A DNA stretch of 64,000 nucleotides from Gp6-AA40 sp963723495 (GTDB taxonomy: Bacteria > Acidobacteriota > Vicinamibacteria > Vicinamibacterales > UBA2999), in NCBI GenBank assembly GCA_963723495.1, contig CAVRQR010000009.1, positions 558,001 through 622,000 of the forward strand. Reading direction: 5' to 3'. The position numbers were made by a program, and so were the translations under genes. This document shows positions 11,003 to 18,600 of the stretch, one piece after another (position 1 is the stretch's first letter; every line of letters begins with the position of its first letter). The notes under the pieces are model-generated. The model ran no database searches. It saw only the letters and a list, made by a program, of their open reading frames with translations, and had not been told where the DNA came from.

Positions 11003-11754
11003 GGCAATCGTTCCATGCCCTTTACTTTGACCACCGCGTCGTTGGCAGGCGACATCAGGAAGCTGACGAACTCGTTCGCGGCGTTCCCCTGTGCCTTCGC
11101 GCTGACGCCCGCCGCCATGACGACGTAGGTCTGCACCTCAGCGGGGAATACGCCTCCGAGCTCGGCGCCCTTCACCGGGAGAATTTCGCTCACCGGCAGC
11201 ACCGCCAGATCGGCCGCTCCGCTGGTGATGTTCGCGTTGACGTCTTCACCTGACGCCACTGGTTTGGCCTTGACCTTGATCTGAGGTGCGATGCCCATCT
11301 TGTCGACGATGGCCAGGAATGCCACGCCGCTCGCGCCTGCCGAGGCGTAGGTGATCGACTTCGCGTCGAGCAGCGTCCGTCTGAATGCTTCGGTCGTGCG
11401 GACGTCGGGCTTCTTCGCGCCCGACTTGATCATCAGGCCGAGTCCGACCCGCGCCACGGCGGTACGCGACGCAGGTGTGACGAGACCCTTGGCAATGAGA
11501 TCGTCGAGCAGGGGAGGTGTCAGGATCGCCACGTCGAACGGCGCCCCTCCTTCGATCTTCGTCTTCAGCGTGCTGGCGAGATCGAAGGTCGTCGTGACCT
11601 TGTGCTTCGTGGCCTTCTCGAACTGGGGCGCGAGCTCGTCGACCACTGCCTTGATGCCGACGGACGACAGCACCCGGATCTCCTCGGCGGTGGCGGCCGT
11701 CGTCTGCAGCAGGGCCGCAACGACCGCGCACGCTACATACGTTCTTTTCATCAT
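10999..11754 (-). CDS. ModA-like extracellular solute-binding protein
   Basis: The 251-residue protein starts MMKRTYVACAVVAALLQ with a signal peptide ending near ATAEE. It shows the molybdate-binding-protein fold sequence pattern: IRVLSSVGIKAVVDELAPQFE at the N-terminus, then TTTFDLASTLKTKIEGGAPFDVAILTP split over two strands, and VPVSE/LPVSEILP near residue 190. This family binds molybdate or other oxyanions or small anions in the periplasm. No permease or ATPase gene lies next to it. The only coupled gene is the NHL propeller, so a transport role is uncertain. A TATAAT box lies upstream (11780-11785). Confidence 0.75.
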   Translation of the reverse strand: MMKRTYVACAVVAALLQTTAATAEEIRVLSSVGIKAVVDELAPQFEKATKHKVTTTFDLASTLKTKIEGGAPFDVAILTPPLLDDLIAKGLVTPASRTAVARVGLGLMIKSGAKKPDVRTTEAFRRTLLDAKSITYASAGASGVAFLAIVDKMGIAPQIKVKAKPVASGEDVNANITSGAADLAVLPVSEILPVKGAELGGVFPAEVQTYVVMAAGVSAKAQGNAANEFVSFLMSPANDAVVKVKGMERLP

Positions 11755-11779
11755 CGTCTCCGCGTGGCTTGCGCGACGG

Positions 11780-11785
11780 ATTATA
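11780..11785 (-). promoter_or_regulatory. possible -10 box for the ModA-like/NHL operon
   Basis: The minus strand reads TATAAT here, 25 bases upstream of the ModA-like ATG at 11754. No convincing -35 hexamer is visible at 16-18 bp spacing. The region 11755-11855 is the divergent promoter space shared with the plus-strand gene at 11856. Confidence 0.3.
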
Positions 11786-11855
11786 TGAGGAAATCACTGT
11801 CTGCCCGGGTGTTAGACTTCAGCGGCGAATTCCGAGGTCCGTAAGGGAGGAGAGG

Positions 11856-12683
11856 ATGAGGTTTCGGACTGCGATGGCGGTGATTGTCGTGATGAGTGCA
11901 CTGGCCTCCGGGTCGCTCTCGGCGCAGTGGCCTCGCCATCCTCAGGCAGGAGCGCCACGAACACCCGATGGGCAAGTAAGGCTCGACGCTCCGACACCGA
12001 AGACTCCGGATGGCAAACCGGATCTCTCAGGCGTGTGGGAGACCATTCGCACCGGCGCCGGTCAGGTCATCACCGGCGTCGACGTGCCGCCCCTCCAGCG
12101 AACGAGTCAGTTCTGGAATATCGGTGCGGGATTGAACGGCGATCTCCCGCTCCAGCCGTGGGCGGCCGAGTTGCGAGCCAAGCGCGTTGCGGACAACAGC
12201 AAGGACAACCCGGATGCGCATTGCCTGCCGATCGGGATCACGCAGCTTCACAACCATCCACAGCCACGGAAGATCATCCACACGCCGTCAGTGATCGTCA
12301 TCCTGTACGAGGCTAACGGCGGCATCCGGCAGATCTTCACCGACGGCCGGCCGCTGCCGAACAACGACCCGCAGCCGTGGTGGTACGGGTATTCGATCGG
12401 TAAATGGGAAGGCGACACGCTCGTCGTCGAGACGACCGGCTTCAGAGATGGTGGCTGGCTCGACGTGAATGGCGCGCCGCTCACTGACGCGGCAAAGATG
12501 ATCGAGCGGATTCGAAGACCGAACTACGGAAGTCTCGAGATCGACGTGACGGTCGACGACCCCAAGGCCTACACGAAGCCATGGACGGCGGTAACCATTC
12601 GCCAGCGGCTGCTGCCCGACGATGAGCTGATTGAGTTCGTCTGTGCGGAGAACGAGAAGTCGACGCAGCGATTCGCGAAATAG
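11856..12683 (+). CDS. secreted acidobacterial protein of unknown function (paralog family, copy 1)
   Basis: ATG 11856 follows GGGAGGAGAG. The 275-residue product has a signal peptide (MRFRTAMAVIVVMSALASG). Its conserved core reads PDLSGVWE, YGYSIGKWEGDTLVVETTGF, GGWLDVNGAPLTD and TVDDPKAYTKPWT. The same core occurs in the products at 41317-42312, 46973-47779 and 48461-49276. This copy is closest to the one at 48461-49276, which shares the 'TPDGKPDLSG', 'PWAAELRAKR' and 'PQPRKI' blocks. I know this as a widespread acidobacterial secreted family without an assigned activity. The repeated GDTLVV-F-WLD segments suggest a beta-rich, lipocalin-like fold (inference). Confidence 0.75.
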   Translation: MRFRTAMAVIVVMSALASGSLSAQWPRHPQAGAPRTPDGQVRLDAPTPKTPDGKPDLSGVWETIRTGAGQVITGVDVPPLQRTSQFWNIGAGLNGDLPLQPWAAELRAKRVADNSKDNPDAHCLPIGITQLHNHPQPRKIIHTPSVIVILYEANGGIRQIFTDGRPLPNNDPQPWWYGYSIGKWEGDTLVVETTGFRDGGWLDVNGAPLTDAAKMIERIRRPNYGSLEIDVTVDDPKAYTKPWTAVTIRQRLLPDDELIEFVCAENEKSTQRFAK

Positions 12684-12688
12684 TCCGA

Positions 12689-13664
12689 CTATCGCGGGAC
12701 GTCGCCGAAAGGACGGCCGCCTTTCAAGAACTTCAGCACGATCTCGTTGAAGGCGGCGGGCTGCTCCCACGCGATGGCATGGCCGGCGTCTGGGACTGCC
12801 GCCCACTGAGCGCCCTTCACGTGCCGGGCCCACAACTTCATGAGAGCGGGCGGTGCAAGCAGGTCGGCATCGGCAGCCACGACGAGCGTTCGCGTCGTAA
12901 TCGTGGCGAGCTTCGCGAATGTATTCGGTGAGCGCAGCGGCTGCGCTGGGGCATTCGGCTGACGCGCGTGCTCCTCGATCGCGAGCCATCGTGCGGTGCC
13001 TTCGGGATTGACGCCGCGATACGAGGCGCCCACTTCGCGGAAGTGCGCAGGCTGCGACCGGATTCCGGGAATCTCGATCCTCGCGATCACATCCTGAATC
13101 TCCTTGTCGCCGACCGCGCCCGTGCTCGCGCCGACGATCAGGCTCGAGAGCCGCTCCGGGTGCCACGCCGCGTAGTCGAGCGCGATGAAGCCGCCGCCTG
13201 CGACGCCCAGCAGATGAAATCGACCAAGCGACAGGAAATCGGCGAGTGCGTGCAGATCGTCCGACGCATGTCCTGGTTGCGGCCCGGACGCGGGGTCGGC
13301 CTGGCTGCGGCCCCATCCGCGCCGATCGAACGCGATCACGCGGTAACCCGGCCTTGCTGAACGCGTCGATCTGCGGCTCCCAGATCTCGCTCGTGCCCGT
13401 GTTCGCGTGCAGCAGGACCACTGGCTCGCCGTTTCCGCCTGTATCGGTGAACCAGAGGCGGACGCCGGGAAGCGACGCCAACTCGCGGCGAGCTGGCGGA
13501 CTGTCTGGCTGCGCCGGTTGCGGCGACGCGACTACAACGGCAGAAGTCGCGACAATCACCAACACGGCGCAGAGGCGTAGAGCACGCAAGATCAGCGCTT
13601 TCCTGTCGCCTGTCGAGGCGTGCGACCAAGTCCTCGTACTCCGGGAGGACGACGACGATAACAT
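12689..13664 (-). CDS. alpha/beta hydrolase (frameshifted)
   Basis: The N-terminal part (to about 13350) has a hydrophobic export segment (LCAVLVIVATSAVVVASP) and PVVLLHANTGTSEIW, the oxyanion-hole region. After a one-base shift it continues RVIAFDRRGWGRSQADP, then the nucleophile elbow HLLGVAGGGFIAL, an acid strand region LVVAADADLLAPP and the catalytic His block VPDAGHAIAWEQPAAF. At the elbow the usual Ser is Ala (G-V-A-G-G), so hydrolytic activity by the standard triad is doubtful. The start is uncertain: ATG 13664 is the first possible, but TTG or CTG codons nearer the signal segment would fit better. It converges on the gene ending at 12683. Confidence 0.72.
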
Positions 13665-13673
13665 CGTCGCCAG

Positions 13674-15002
13674 CTATCGGCCAGTCCAATTTCGACTCAG
13701 CGACGCCCGATCGACTTCGCGACCGCGCAGGTAGACTCGTGCGATGCGCCGCGTGTTCGTGATGTCGTCGAGCGGATTGGCGTCGAGCACGACGAAGTCG
13801 GCGCTCTTGCCAGGTGCAAGCGCGCCCAGTCGATTGAGCCGCATGACGTCAGCCGATGTGCGTGTTGCCGCAACGATGACCTGGGCAGGAGTCAATCCGG
13901 CAGCAACCATGTCCGCCATCTCCGCGTGCGCGGACCATCCATAGGGAGCACCGACACCGGCATCGGTGCCGAAGGCGATCGGCACACCGGCAGCAGCGAG
14001 CTTCTTCAGGCTACGCGCCTGCACTTCGAAGAGTCGCGGTCTGACCGGCGTGGTCGCCGCGGTTCGTTTCAATGCCGCGATCTGAGATGCAGGCAGCGTC
14101 TCGCTCAGCCACACCAGATCACCGGCCGACGGCGGTGTGTCCGGTAGGTTCGGAATCACGAACACTTGTGGCCGCGCTTTGAATAGCCCCATGATCTCGT
14201 CGTCCACTTCGAGATCGCGGATGCCGTGTGCGAACCCGTCGACGCCAGCGCGCAGCAATTCCTTCGCGTCGGCCAGATAGAACACATGGGCAACGACGCG
14301 GAGACCGCGCGCGTGCGCCTCCTCGATGATCGGTCGATAGAGCGATGGCGGCAGCGGCGTGACGGTTTTATTCCGGTCGTCGACCCAGATCTTGACGATG
14401 TCGACTTTCTTTGCCGCGAGCTCGCGCACCACTTGACGCGCCTCGGTCTCCGTTGTCACGCCCTGTGCCGCATCCCGCCAGTACTGCGCGTTGGGGCCGG
14501 CGTTTGGCATGGCGAGTCCGCGGCCGGCCGTGAAGAAGAGCGCCGCGCCATCGACAGGTTCCGCACGCAGTTCATAGGGCAGCTCGCCGCGGTCGAGGCC
14601 CAGGCTCAGCGTCGCGGCGATGCCGTAGTAGGCGTAGCGGCGAAGGTGATCGATGAGGTTGTCGCGCGTGTAGTGCGTCGAGGCGGTGTCGCCAGTTCGC
14701 ACGTCGGTGTAACCGAGGTGGCTGTGTGCATCGATGAGGGCGGGGATAACGGTCTTGCCCCGAAGATCGACGACGGTCGCACCCGCTGGCGCCGGTAGCG
14801 ATGCGGCAGGCCCCACGCGTGTCACGCTGCCGCCTTCGACAACGAAGACGCCATCGCGGATTGGTTCCCCCGGCTCGCCGGTAATGAGCGTCGCCCCCTG
14901 GAAGTAGAGACTCGGAGCTTCTTGCTGGCCCTGGCTGTGGACGAGCGCCAGCGCTGTCGTCACGAGCGTCACGGCGACCAGCGCGCGATGATGGTGGGTC
15001 AC
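13674..15002 (-). CDS. secreted amidohydrolase (imidazolonepropionase/prolidase-like)
   Basis: GTG 15002 is preferred because GGAGGA lies seven bases upstream; it opens a signal peptide (THHHRALVAVTLVTTALA). The 442-residue enzyme shows the amidohydrolase metal set: DAHSHLG (His-x-His), KVDIVKIWVDD (bridging Lys position), VVAHVFY (His), GFAHGIRDLE (His) and AFGTDAGVG (Asp). The end reads GKSADFVVLDANPLDDI, the usual small beta-sandwich domain. The class hydrolyses amide or imide bonds in small metabolites. The substrate is unknown and the location is probably periplasmic. It is divergent from mch. Confidence 0.82.
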   Translation of the reverse strand: MTHHHRALVAVTLVTTALALVHSQGQQEAPSLYFQGATLITGEPGEPIRDGVFVVEGGSVTRVGPAASLPAPAGATVVDLRGKTVIPALIDAHSHLGYTDVRTGDTASTHYTRDNLIDHLRRYAYYGIAATLSLGLDRGELPYELRAEPVDGAALFFTAGRGLAMPNAGPNAQYWRDAAQGVTTETEARQVVRELAAKKVDIVKIWVDDRNKTVTPLPPSLYRPIIEEAHARGLRVVAHVFYLADAKELLRAGVDGFAHGIRDLEVDDEIMGLFKARPQVFVIPNLPDTPPSAGDLVWLSETLPASQIAALKRTAATTPVRPRLFEVQARSLKKLAAAGVPIAFGTDAGVGAPYGWSAHAEMADMVAAGLTPAQVIVAATRTSADVMRLNRLGALAPGKSADFVVLDANPLDDITNTRRIARVYLRGREVDRASLSRNWTGR

Positions 15003-15039
15003 GACGAGTCCTCCATGCGGCAAGCAGCGAAGGGCGTTC

Positions 15040-15045
15040 AGTATA
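15040..15045 (-). promoter_or_regulatory. possible -10 box for the amidohydrolase gene
   Basis: The minus strand reads TATACT 37 bases upstream of the GTG start. The -35 region is not convincing. The interval 15003-15110 also has to hold the promoter of the mch operon. Confidence 0.22.
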
Positions 15046-15110
15046 GTGCGGCGTGACACCGAGGACCGGCCGGTTGCATGGGTCGGCAGAGCTGCGAGTA
15101 GGCTATTGCG

Positions 15111-16070
15111 ATGGCCGATCTAGGGATGAACGAGCGGGCGTGGGGGCTCGCCGATCGATATATGGCGCGGGCATACGACCTGCGCATGGGTGTCCGTGTA
15201 CTTGCATCGGGCGCGCGCGTGATTGACGCCGGTGTCGAGGTTCCCGGTGGACTCGAAGCGGGATTGATGCTGGCCCAGTTGTGCATGGGAGGTCTTGGAC
15301 ACATTTCTTATGTGCCCCTGACGATAGATGGCGAGAACTGGCCGGGTGTGCAGGTGTGGACCGATCATCCCGCCGTAGCCTGCATGGCATCGCAATACGC
15401 CGGCTGGGCAATCAATCCTGACGGCTACTTCGCGATGGGATCCGGTCCCCTCCGCGCGAGGGCTCGCGTGGAGAAGGAACTGTTCGCGAAACTCGGTTAC
15501 GAGGAGCAGACGTTTCGCGGGGTACTGGTTCTGGAAGGGCGGACCTTGCCGACCGACGACGTGGCCGCATGGGTTGCGGGCAAGGCGAAGGTCTCGCCAG
15601 ACGGAATTACGTTCGCCGTTGCGCCCACGGCGAGCCTGGCCGGCGGTGTCCAGATCGTGGCGCGCTCGATCGAGACCGGCCTTCATAAGATGGATACGCT
15701 CGGTTTCGATGTGACCAGGGTCGTGAGCGCCATCGGGACTGCTCCAATGCCGCCAGTCGCCAAGAACGATCTGCGTGCGATCGGGCGAACGAACGACTGC
15801 GTGCTCTACGGCGGACAGGTGCGCTACACGCTTCTGGGTGAAGACGACGAGCTGGCCCAGTTGGCCGAGCGGCTGCCCTCGTCCACGTCGCCTGACTACG
15901 GCACGCCCTTCTACGACATCTTCAAGCGCTACGACAACGACTTCTATAAGATCGATCCGATGCTGTTCAGCCCGGCAGAGGTCTGGTTGACCAGCGCCAC
16001 CAGTGGGCGGACGTTTCACGCCGGACGCCTGAATGCCGGCGTGCTGCGGACGTCTCTCTTCGAGGGCTGA
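15111..16070 (+). CDS. mch: methenyl-tetrahydromethanopterin cyclohydrolase
   Basis: The 319-residue product has the length and conserved blocks of Mch: RVLASGARVIDAGVEVPGG, GGLGHISYVPLTI, VWTDHPAVACMASQYAGW and YFAMGSGPLRA, with the tail FSPAEVWLTSATSGRTFHAG. Mch hydrolyses methenyl-H4MPT to formyl-H4MPT in the cytoplasm (EC 3.5.4.27), a step of formaldehyde oxidation in methylotrophs and of methanogenesis. No frameshift is present. It is the first gene of a four-gene operon with overlapping stop and start codons. A second ATG at 15126 (MNERAWGLADRYM) could also serve as the start. This is the firmest marker that the organism has the H4MPT pathway. Confidence 0.95.
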   Translation: MADLGMNERAWGLADRYMARAYDLRMGVRVLASGARVIDAGVEVPGGLEAGLMLAQLCMGGLGHISYVPLTIDGENWPGVQVWTDHPAVACMASQYAGWAINPDGYFAMGSGPLRARARVEKELFAKLGYEEQTFRGVLVLEGRTLPTDDVAAWVAGKAKVSPDGITFAVAPTASLAGGVQIVARSIETGLHKMDTLGFDVTRVVSAIGTAPMPPVAKNDLRAIGRTNDCVLYGGQVRYTLLGEDDELAQLAERLPSSTSPDYGTPFYDIFKRYDNDFYKIDPMLFSPAEVWLTSATSGRTFHAGRLNAGVLRTSLFEG

Positions 16071-17020
16071 TGATGCGCGTCGTGATTCTGAGTGCGCGCA
16101 CCGGCTGGCATACCGATGAATTGACGCGCGCGTTGACGGCGCGTGGCCACCTTGCGGCCGTTGTCCCGTACGAGGGCCTCATCGCCAGAGTCGTCGACGC
16201 GGGTCCCCGACTCGTAGACTCGGGTCTTCAGACCCGCCTGACCAGCGAGCAGATTTCTCTTCTCGATGCCGACGTCGTGCTCGCGCGGATCATTCCTGGC
16301 GGATCGCTCGAGCAGCTCATTTATCGCGTCGATGCGCTGCACTGGATTGAGAATCGCGGCGTGCGCGTGGTGAACTCGCCGCGCGCCATCGAACGATCGG
16401 TGGACAAGTTCTACACGACGACACTGCTGCACGAGGCGGGCCTCCTCGTGCCTGAGACGGTGGTTTGCGAGCGCGTGGAGGAGGCGATGGCCACCGTCCG
16501 GGCGATGAGAGACGTCGTGATCAAGCCGATCTTCGGCTCGCTTGGTCACGGGATGGTGAGAGTGAGCGATCCGGAAACGGCTCTCCGCGTCGTCCGCGCC
16601 CTGGATCAGATCAAGTCGGTGTTCTACGTACAGCGCGCGATCGACCATGGCGGTCGTGATCTTCGAGTCTTTGTTGTCGGCGGACGTGTACTTGCGGCGA
16701 TCGAACGTCGCGCCCCGAAAGGGGAATGGCGCACGAATGTGGCGATCGGTGGCTCTGCGACCGCCGTCGATGTGTCCCCCGAGATCGAGCGCACGGCGAT
16801 CGCGGCAGCAGCCGCGGTTGGTGCCGACTACGCTGGCGTGGACCTGTTACCGGCGCGCGATGGGTCGATGTACGTGCTCGAGGTGAACGGCATCCCTGGC
16901 TGGCAGGGCTTGCAGCAGGCGACCGGCGTCGACGTGGCTGCCTCCATCGTTGAGCATGTCGAGCGGTGTGTCCGGCCGCGTACCTCGTCGGAACGTCCGG
17001 AGGAGCCTCTTCCCGCATGA
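16070..17020 (+). CDS. RimK-like ATP-grasp ligase of the H4MPT cluster
   Basis: The start overlaps the mch stop (TGATG). The 316-residue protein has the ATP-grasp fold: a flexible loop VVIKPIFGSLGHGMVRV near residue 150, the hinge segment VFYVQRAIDHGGRDLRVFV, and the Mg-binding end VLEVNGIPGWQGLQQATG near residue 272. Close relatives occur in bacterial H4MPT gene clusters next to mch. By analogy with archaeal MptN/CofF-type ligases it may add glutamate or another amino acid to the pterin or furan cofactor, but the exact reaction is not known to me. Residues about 47-58 (PRLVDSGLQTRL) are encoded by a hairpin-repeat sequence found elsewhere between genes. Confidence 0.85.
   Translation: MMRVVILSARTGWHTDELTRALTARGHLAAVVPYEGLIARVVDAGPRLVDSGLQTRLTSEQISLLDADVVLARIIPGGSLEQLIYRVDALHWIENRGVRVVNSPRAIERSVDKFYTTTLLHEAGLLVPETVVCERVEEAMATVRAMRDVVIKPIFGSLGHGMVRVSDPETALRVVRALDQIKSVFYVQRAIDHGGRDLRVFVVGGRVLAAIERRAPKGEWRTNVAIGGSATAVDVSPEIERTAIAAAAAVGADYAGVDLLPARDGSMYVLEVNGIPGWQGLQQATGVDVAASIVEHVERCVRPRTSSERPEEPLPA
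16221..16236. repeat. TTCA-loop hairpin inside the ATP-grasp gene
   Basis: CGGGTC at 16221-16226 and GACCCG at 16231-16236 form a perfect stem around a TTCA loop. The same hairpin type is intergenic at 23706-23722 and 30320-30337, and a close variant is at 52852-52871. Here it is translated in frame. Confidence 0.65.
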
Positions 17021-17976
17021 GCGGTGTCTATCGCGACCTCGCGGCGGCGCTGCTGGCGGTGGATCGCGATCACCGGCCGGTGAACGTCGGTCTCGCGGCC
17101 CAGCTCGCGTGTCTCCTCGAAGCCAGTGCGCCGAAGCCAGGCAATGTGTCGCCCGGGCGTCATTTCTCGGATCTCAGGTACGAGGACTTTCTCGCCAGTG
17201 CGCTCGCGATCGGTGAACCGATGGCCACTGCTGGTGAACAGAGCGTCGGCGCCACGATCAGAAAGTCGATCGAAGCTACGGCACAGTGGTCACCTTCCAA
17301 CACCAACCTTGGCATCGTTCTCCTGTTCGCGCCGCTGGCGCGCGCCGCGTCTGTCATGGGGTCAGACCCCTTGATAGCGGCAGACGTAAGGGGTCTGACG
17401 CTGCAGGATGCGGTGCGGCACGTGCTCGATGCCACGACGATTGACGACGCCAGGGAGGTCTACGCCGCGATCAGCATCGCACGGCCGGGCGGACTGGGTC
17501 GCGCCGAAACACAGGACGTCTCCACCGAGCCGACGATGACGCTGGTCGAGGTCATGGGGCTGGCGGCGCACCGGGACACGATCGCGTCTGAGTACGCGAC
17601 TGGATTCGAGATCACGTTCGGAACGGCTGTTCCGGCGCTCGAGCGCGCGCGTCACGAGGGTTTGCCGTGGGACAAGGCGGTTGTGGAGACGTTTCTCACG
17701 CTGCTCGCAGCGGTGCCCGACACGCACATCGCACGCCGGAGCGGGCACAAGCTGGCTGACGAAGTGACCGCCCACGCGCAGCGTGTGCTTGCCGAGGGCG
17801 GCGTCCGGTCTGATGCAGGGCGACGAGCGCTCGAAGATATGGACCGCGCCCTGCGCGACGAGAGAAACAGCGGCAACCCTGGCACGACCGCGGACCTCAC
17901 GGCTGCCGCGATTTTTGTACTGTTGTTGGGCGGGGCTTGGCATCAGGACAAAGGGTCACAGGTGAAACGTGAGTGA
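17017..17976 (+). CDS. CitG-like triphosphoribosyl-dephospho-CoA synthase family protein (H4MPT cluster)
   Basis: ATG 17017 overlaps the previous stop by four bases and has AGGAG upstream at 17000-17005. The 319-residue product belongs to the CitG/MdcB fold family: LEASAPKPGNVSPGRHF near residue 35, QWSPSNTNLGIVLLFAPL near residue 95, IARPGGLGRAETQDV near residue 155, TFLTLLAAVPDTHIARRSG near residue 230, and NPGTTADLTAAAIFV at the end. Members of this family recur in bacterial H4MPT clusters, where a role in ribosyl transfer during cofactor assembly has been suggested but, as far as I know, not proved. Residues about 114-128 come from an in-frame repeat (17358-17399). Confidence 0.85.
   Translation: MSGVYRDLAAALLAVDRDHRPVNVGLAAQLACLLEASAPKPGNVSPGRHFSDLRYEDFLASALAIGEPMATAGEQSVGATIRKSIEATAQWSPSNTNLGIVLLFAPLARAASVMGSDPLIAADVRGLTLQDAVRHVLDATTIDDAREVYAAISIARPGGLGRAETQDVSTEPTMTLVEVMGLAAHRDTIASEYATGFEITFGTAVPALERARHEGLPWDKAVVETFLTLLAAVPDTHIARRSGHKLADEVTAHAQRVLAEGGVRSDAGRRALEDMDRALRDERNSGNPGTTADLTAAAIFVLLLGGAWHQDKGSQVKRE
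17358..17399. repeat. GGGGTCAGACCCC palindromic repeat inside the CitG-like gene
   Basis: GGGGTCAGACCCC at 17358-17370 is itself a perfect palindrome with a one-base centre. GTCAGACCCCTT at 17361-17372 is also the exact reverse complement of AAGGGGTCTGAC at 17388-17399. This nested structure is typical of dispersed intergenic repeats, yet it sits inside a coding region and keeps the frame. Confidence 0.7.
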
Positions 17977-18487
17977 GGGTTCTATGCAGGGGCGCGGTGA
18001 GTTCCGCGTGTCGGTCACCAAGGATTACCTGGTGTTCGCGTCGGCGCACTTCATCACCTTCGCCGGACACCGGTGTGAAGGACTGCACGGGCACAATTAC
18101 CGGGCGTGTGTGACGGTCGAGGGCGCCCTCAACAAGGAGAGCTGGTTCGTCTTCGACTTCGTCGAGCTCAAGCGGATAATGAAGCGTCTCTGCGACGAGA
18201 TCGATCACCTCGTGCTTCTGCCGCTCAGAAGCGATCGCGTTGGTGTCGTCGAGCAAGGGGAAACGGTGTCGGTGTCCGTGGACGGTAAACCACGATACGT
18301 GTTTCCGCGTAAGGACTGTGCACTGCTGCCCATTCCGAACACGACCGTCGAGATGCTGGCCCAGTTGCTCACCGAGCGCCTGCATCACGAGCTGCAGACG
18401 ATGGGTGCGCGTGACCTGACGGCTATCGAGATGGAAGTGGAAGAGAACTTCGGGCAGTCGGCGGTCTTTCGAGTGACTCTGACGTGA
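17969..18487 (+). CDS. 6-pyruvoyl-tetrahydropterin synthase / QueD-like protein
   Basis: GTG 17969 overlaps the upstream stop; ATG 17984 is an alternative start. The 172-residue product keeps the T-fold signature: zinc ligands in FASAHF and GLHGHNYR, the catalytic Cys four residues before HGH (RCEGLHGHN), FDFVEL, a catalytic EIDH block and the pterin-binding Glu in the VEMEVEEN-like stretch near the end (IEMEVEENFGQSA). It is longer than QueD (about 120-140 residues) because of an insertion near residues 85-110. Placed last in the mch operon, it probably handles a pterin intermediate of H4MPT synthesis rather than queuosine (inference). Confidence 0.8.
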   Translation: MSEGSMQGRGEFRVSVTKDYLVFASAHFITFAGHRCEGLHGHNYRACVTVEGALNKESWFVFDFVELKRIMKRLCDEIDHLVLLPLRSDRVGVVEQGETVSVSVDGKPRYVFPRKDCALLPIPNTTVEMLAQLLTERLHHELQTMGARDLTAIEMEVEENFGQSAVFRVTLT

Positions 18488-18500
18488 TGAAACAATCTGT

Positions 18501-18572
18501 AATGCTGAATGCAAAATGCAGAATGCAGACAATGTCCACTCTCCAACGTCTACAGCTTCTGCATTCTGAATT
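18501..18572. repeat. inverted 7-nt array (AATGCAG type)
   Basis: Heptamers AATGCTG, AATGCAA, AATGCAG and AATGCAG run in phase from 18501 to 18528. CTGCATT and CTGAATT at 18559-18572 are their reverse complement. The array lies between the mch operon and the PQQ dehydrogenase gene. The same heptamer builds the array at 60251-60318. Confidence 0.75.
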
Positions 18573-18600
18573 GCTCGCAGCGCGTTCTGTGAGGAGACGT

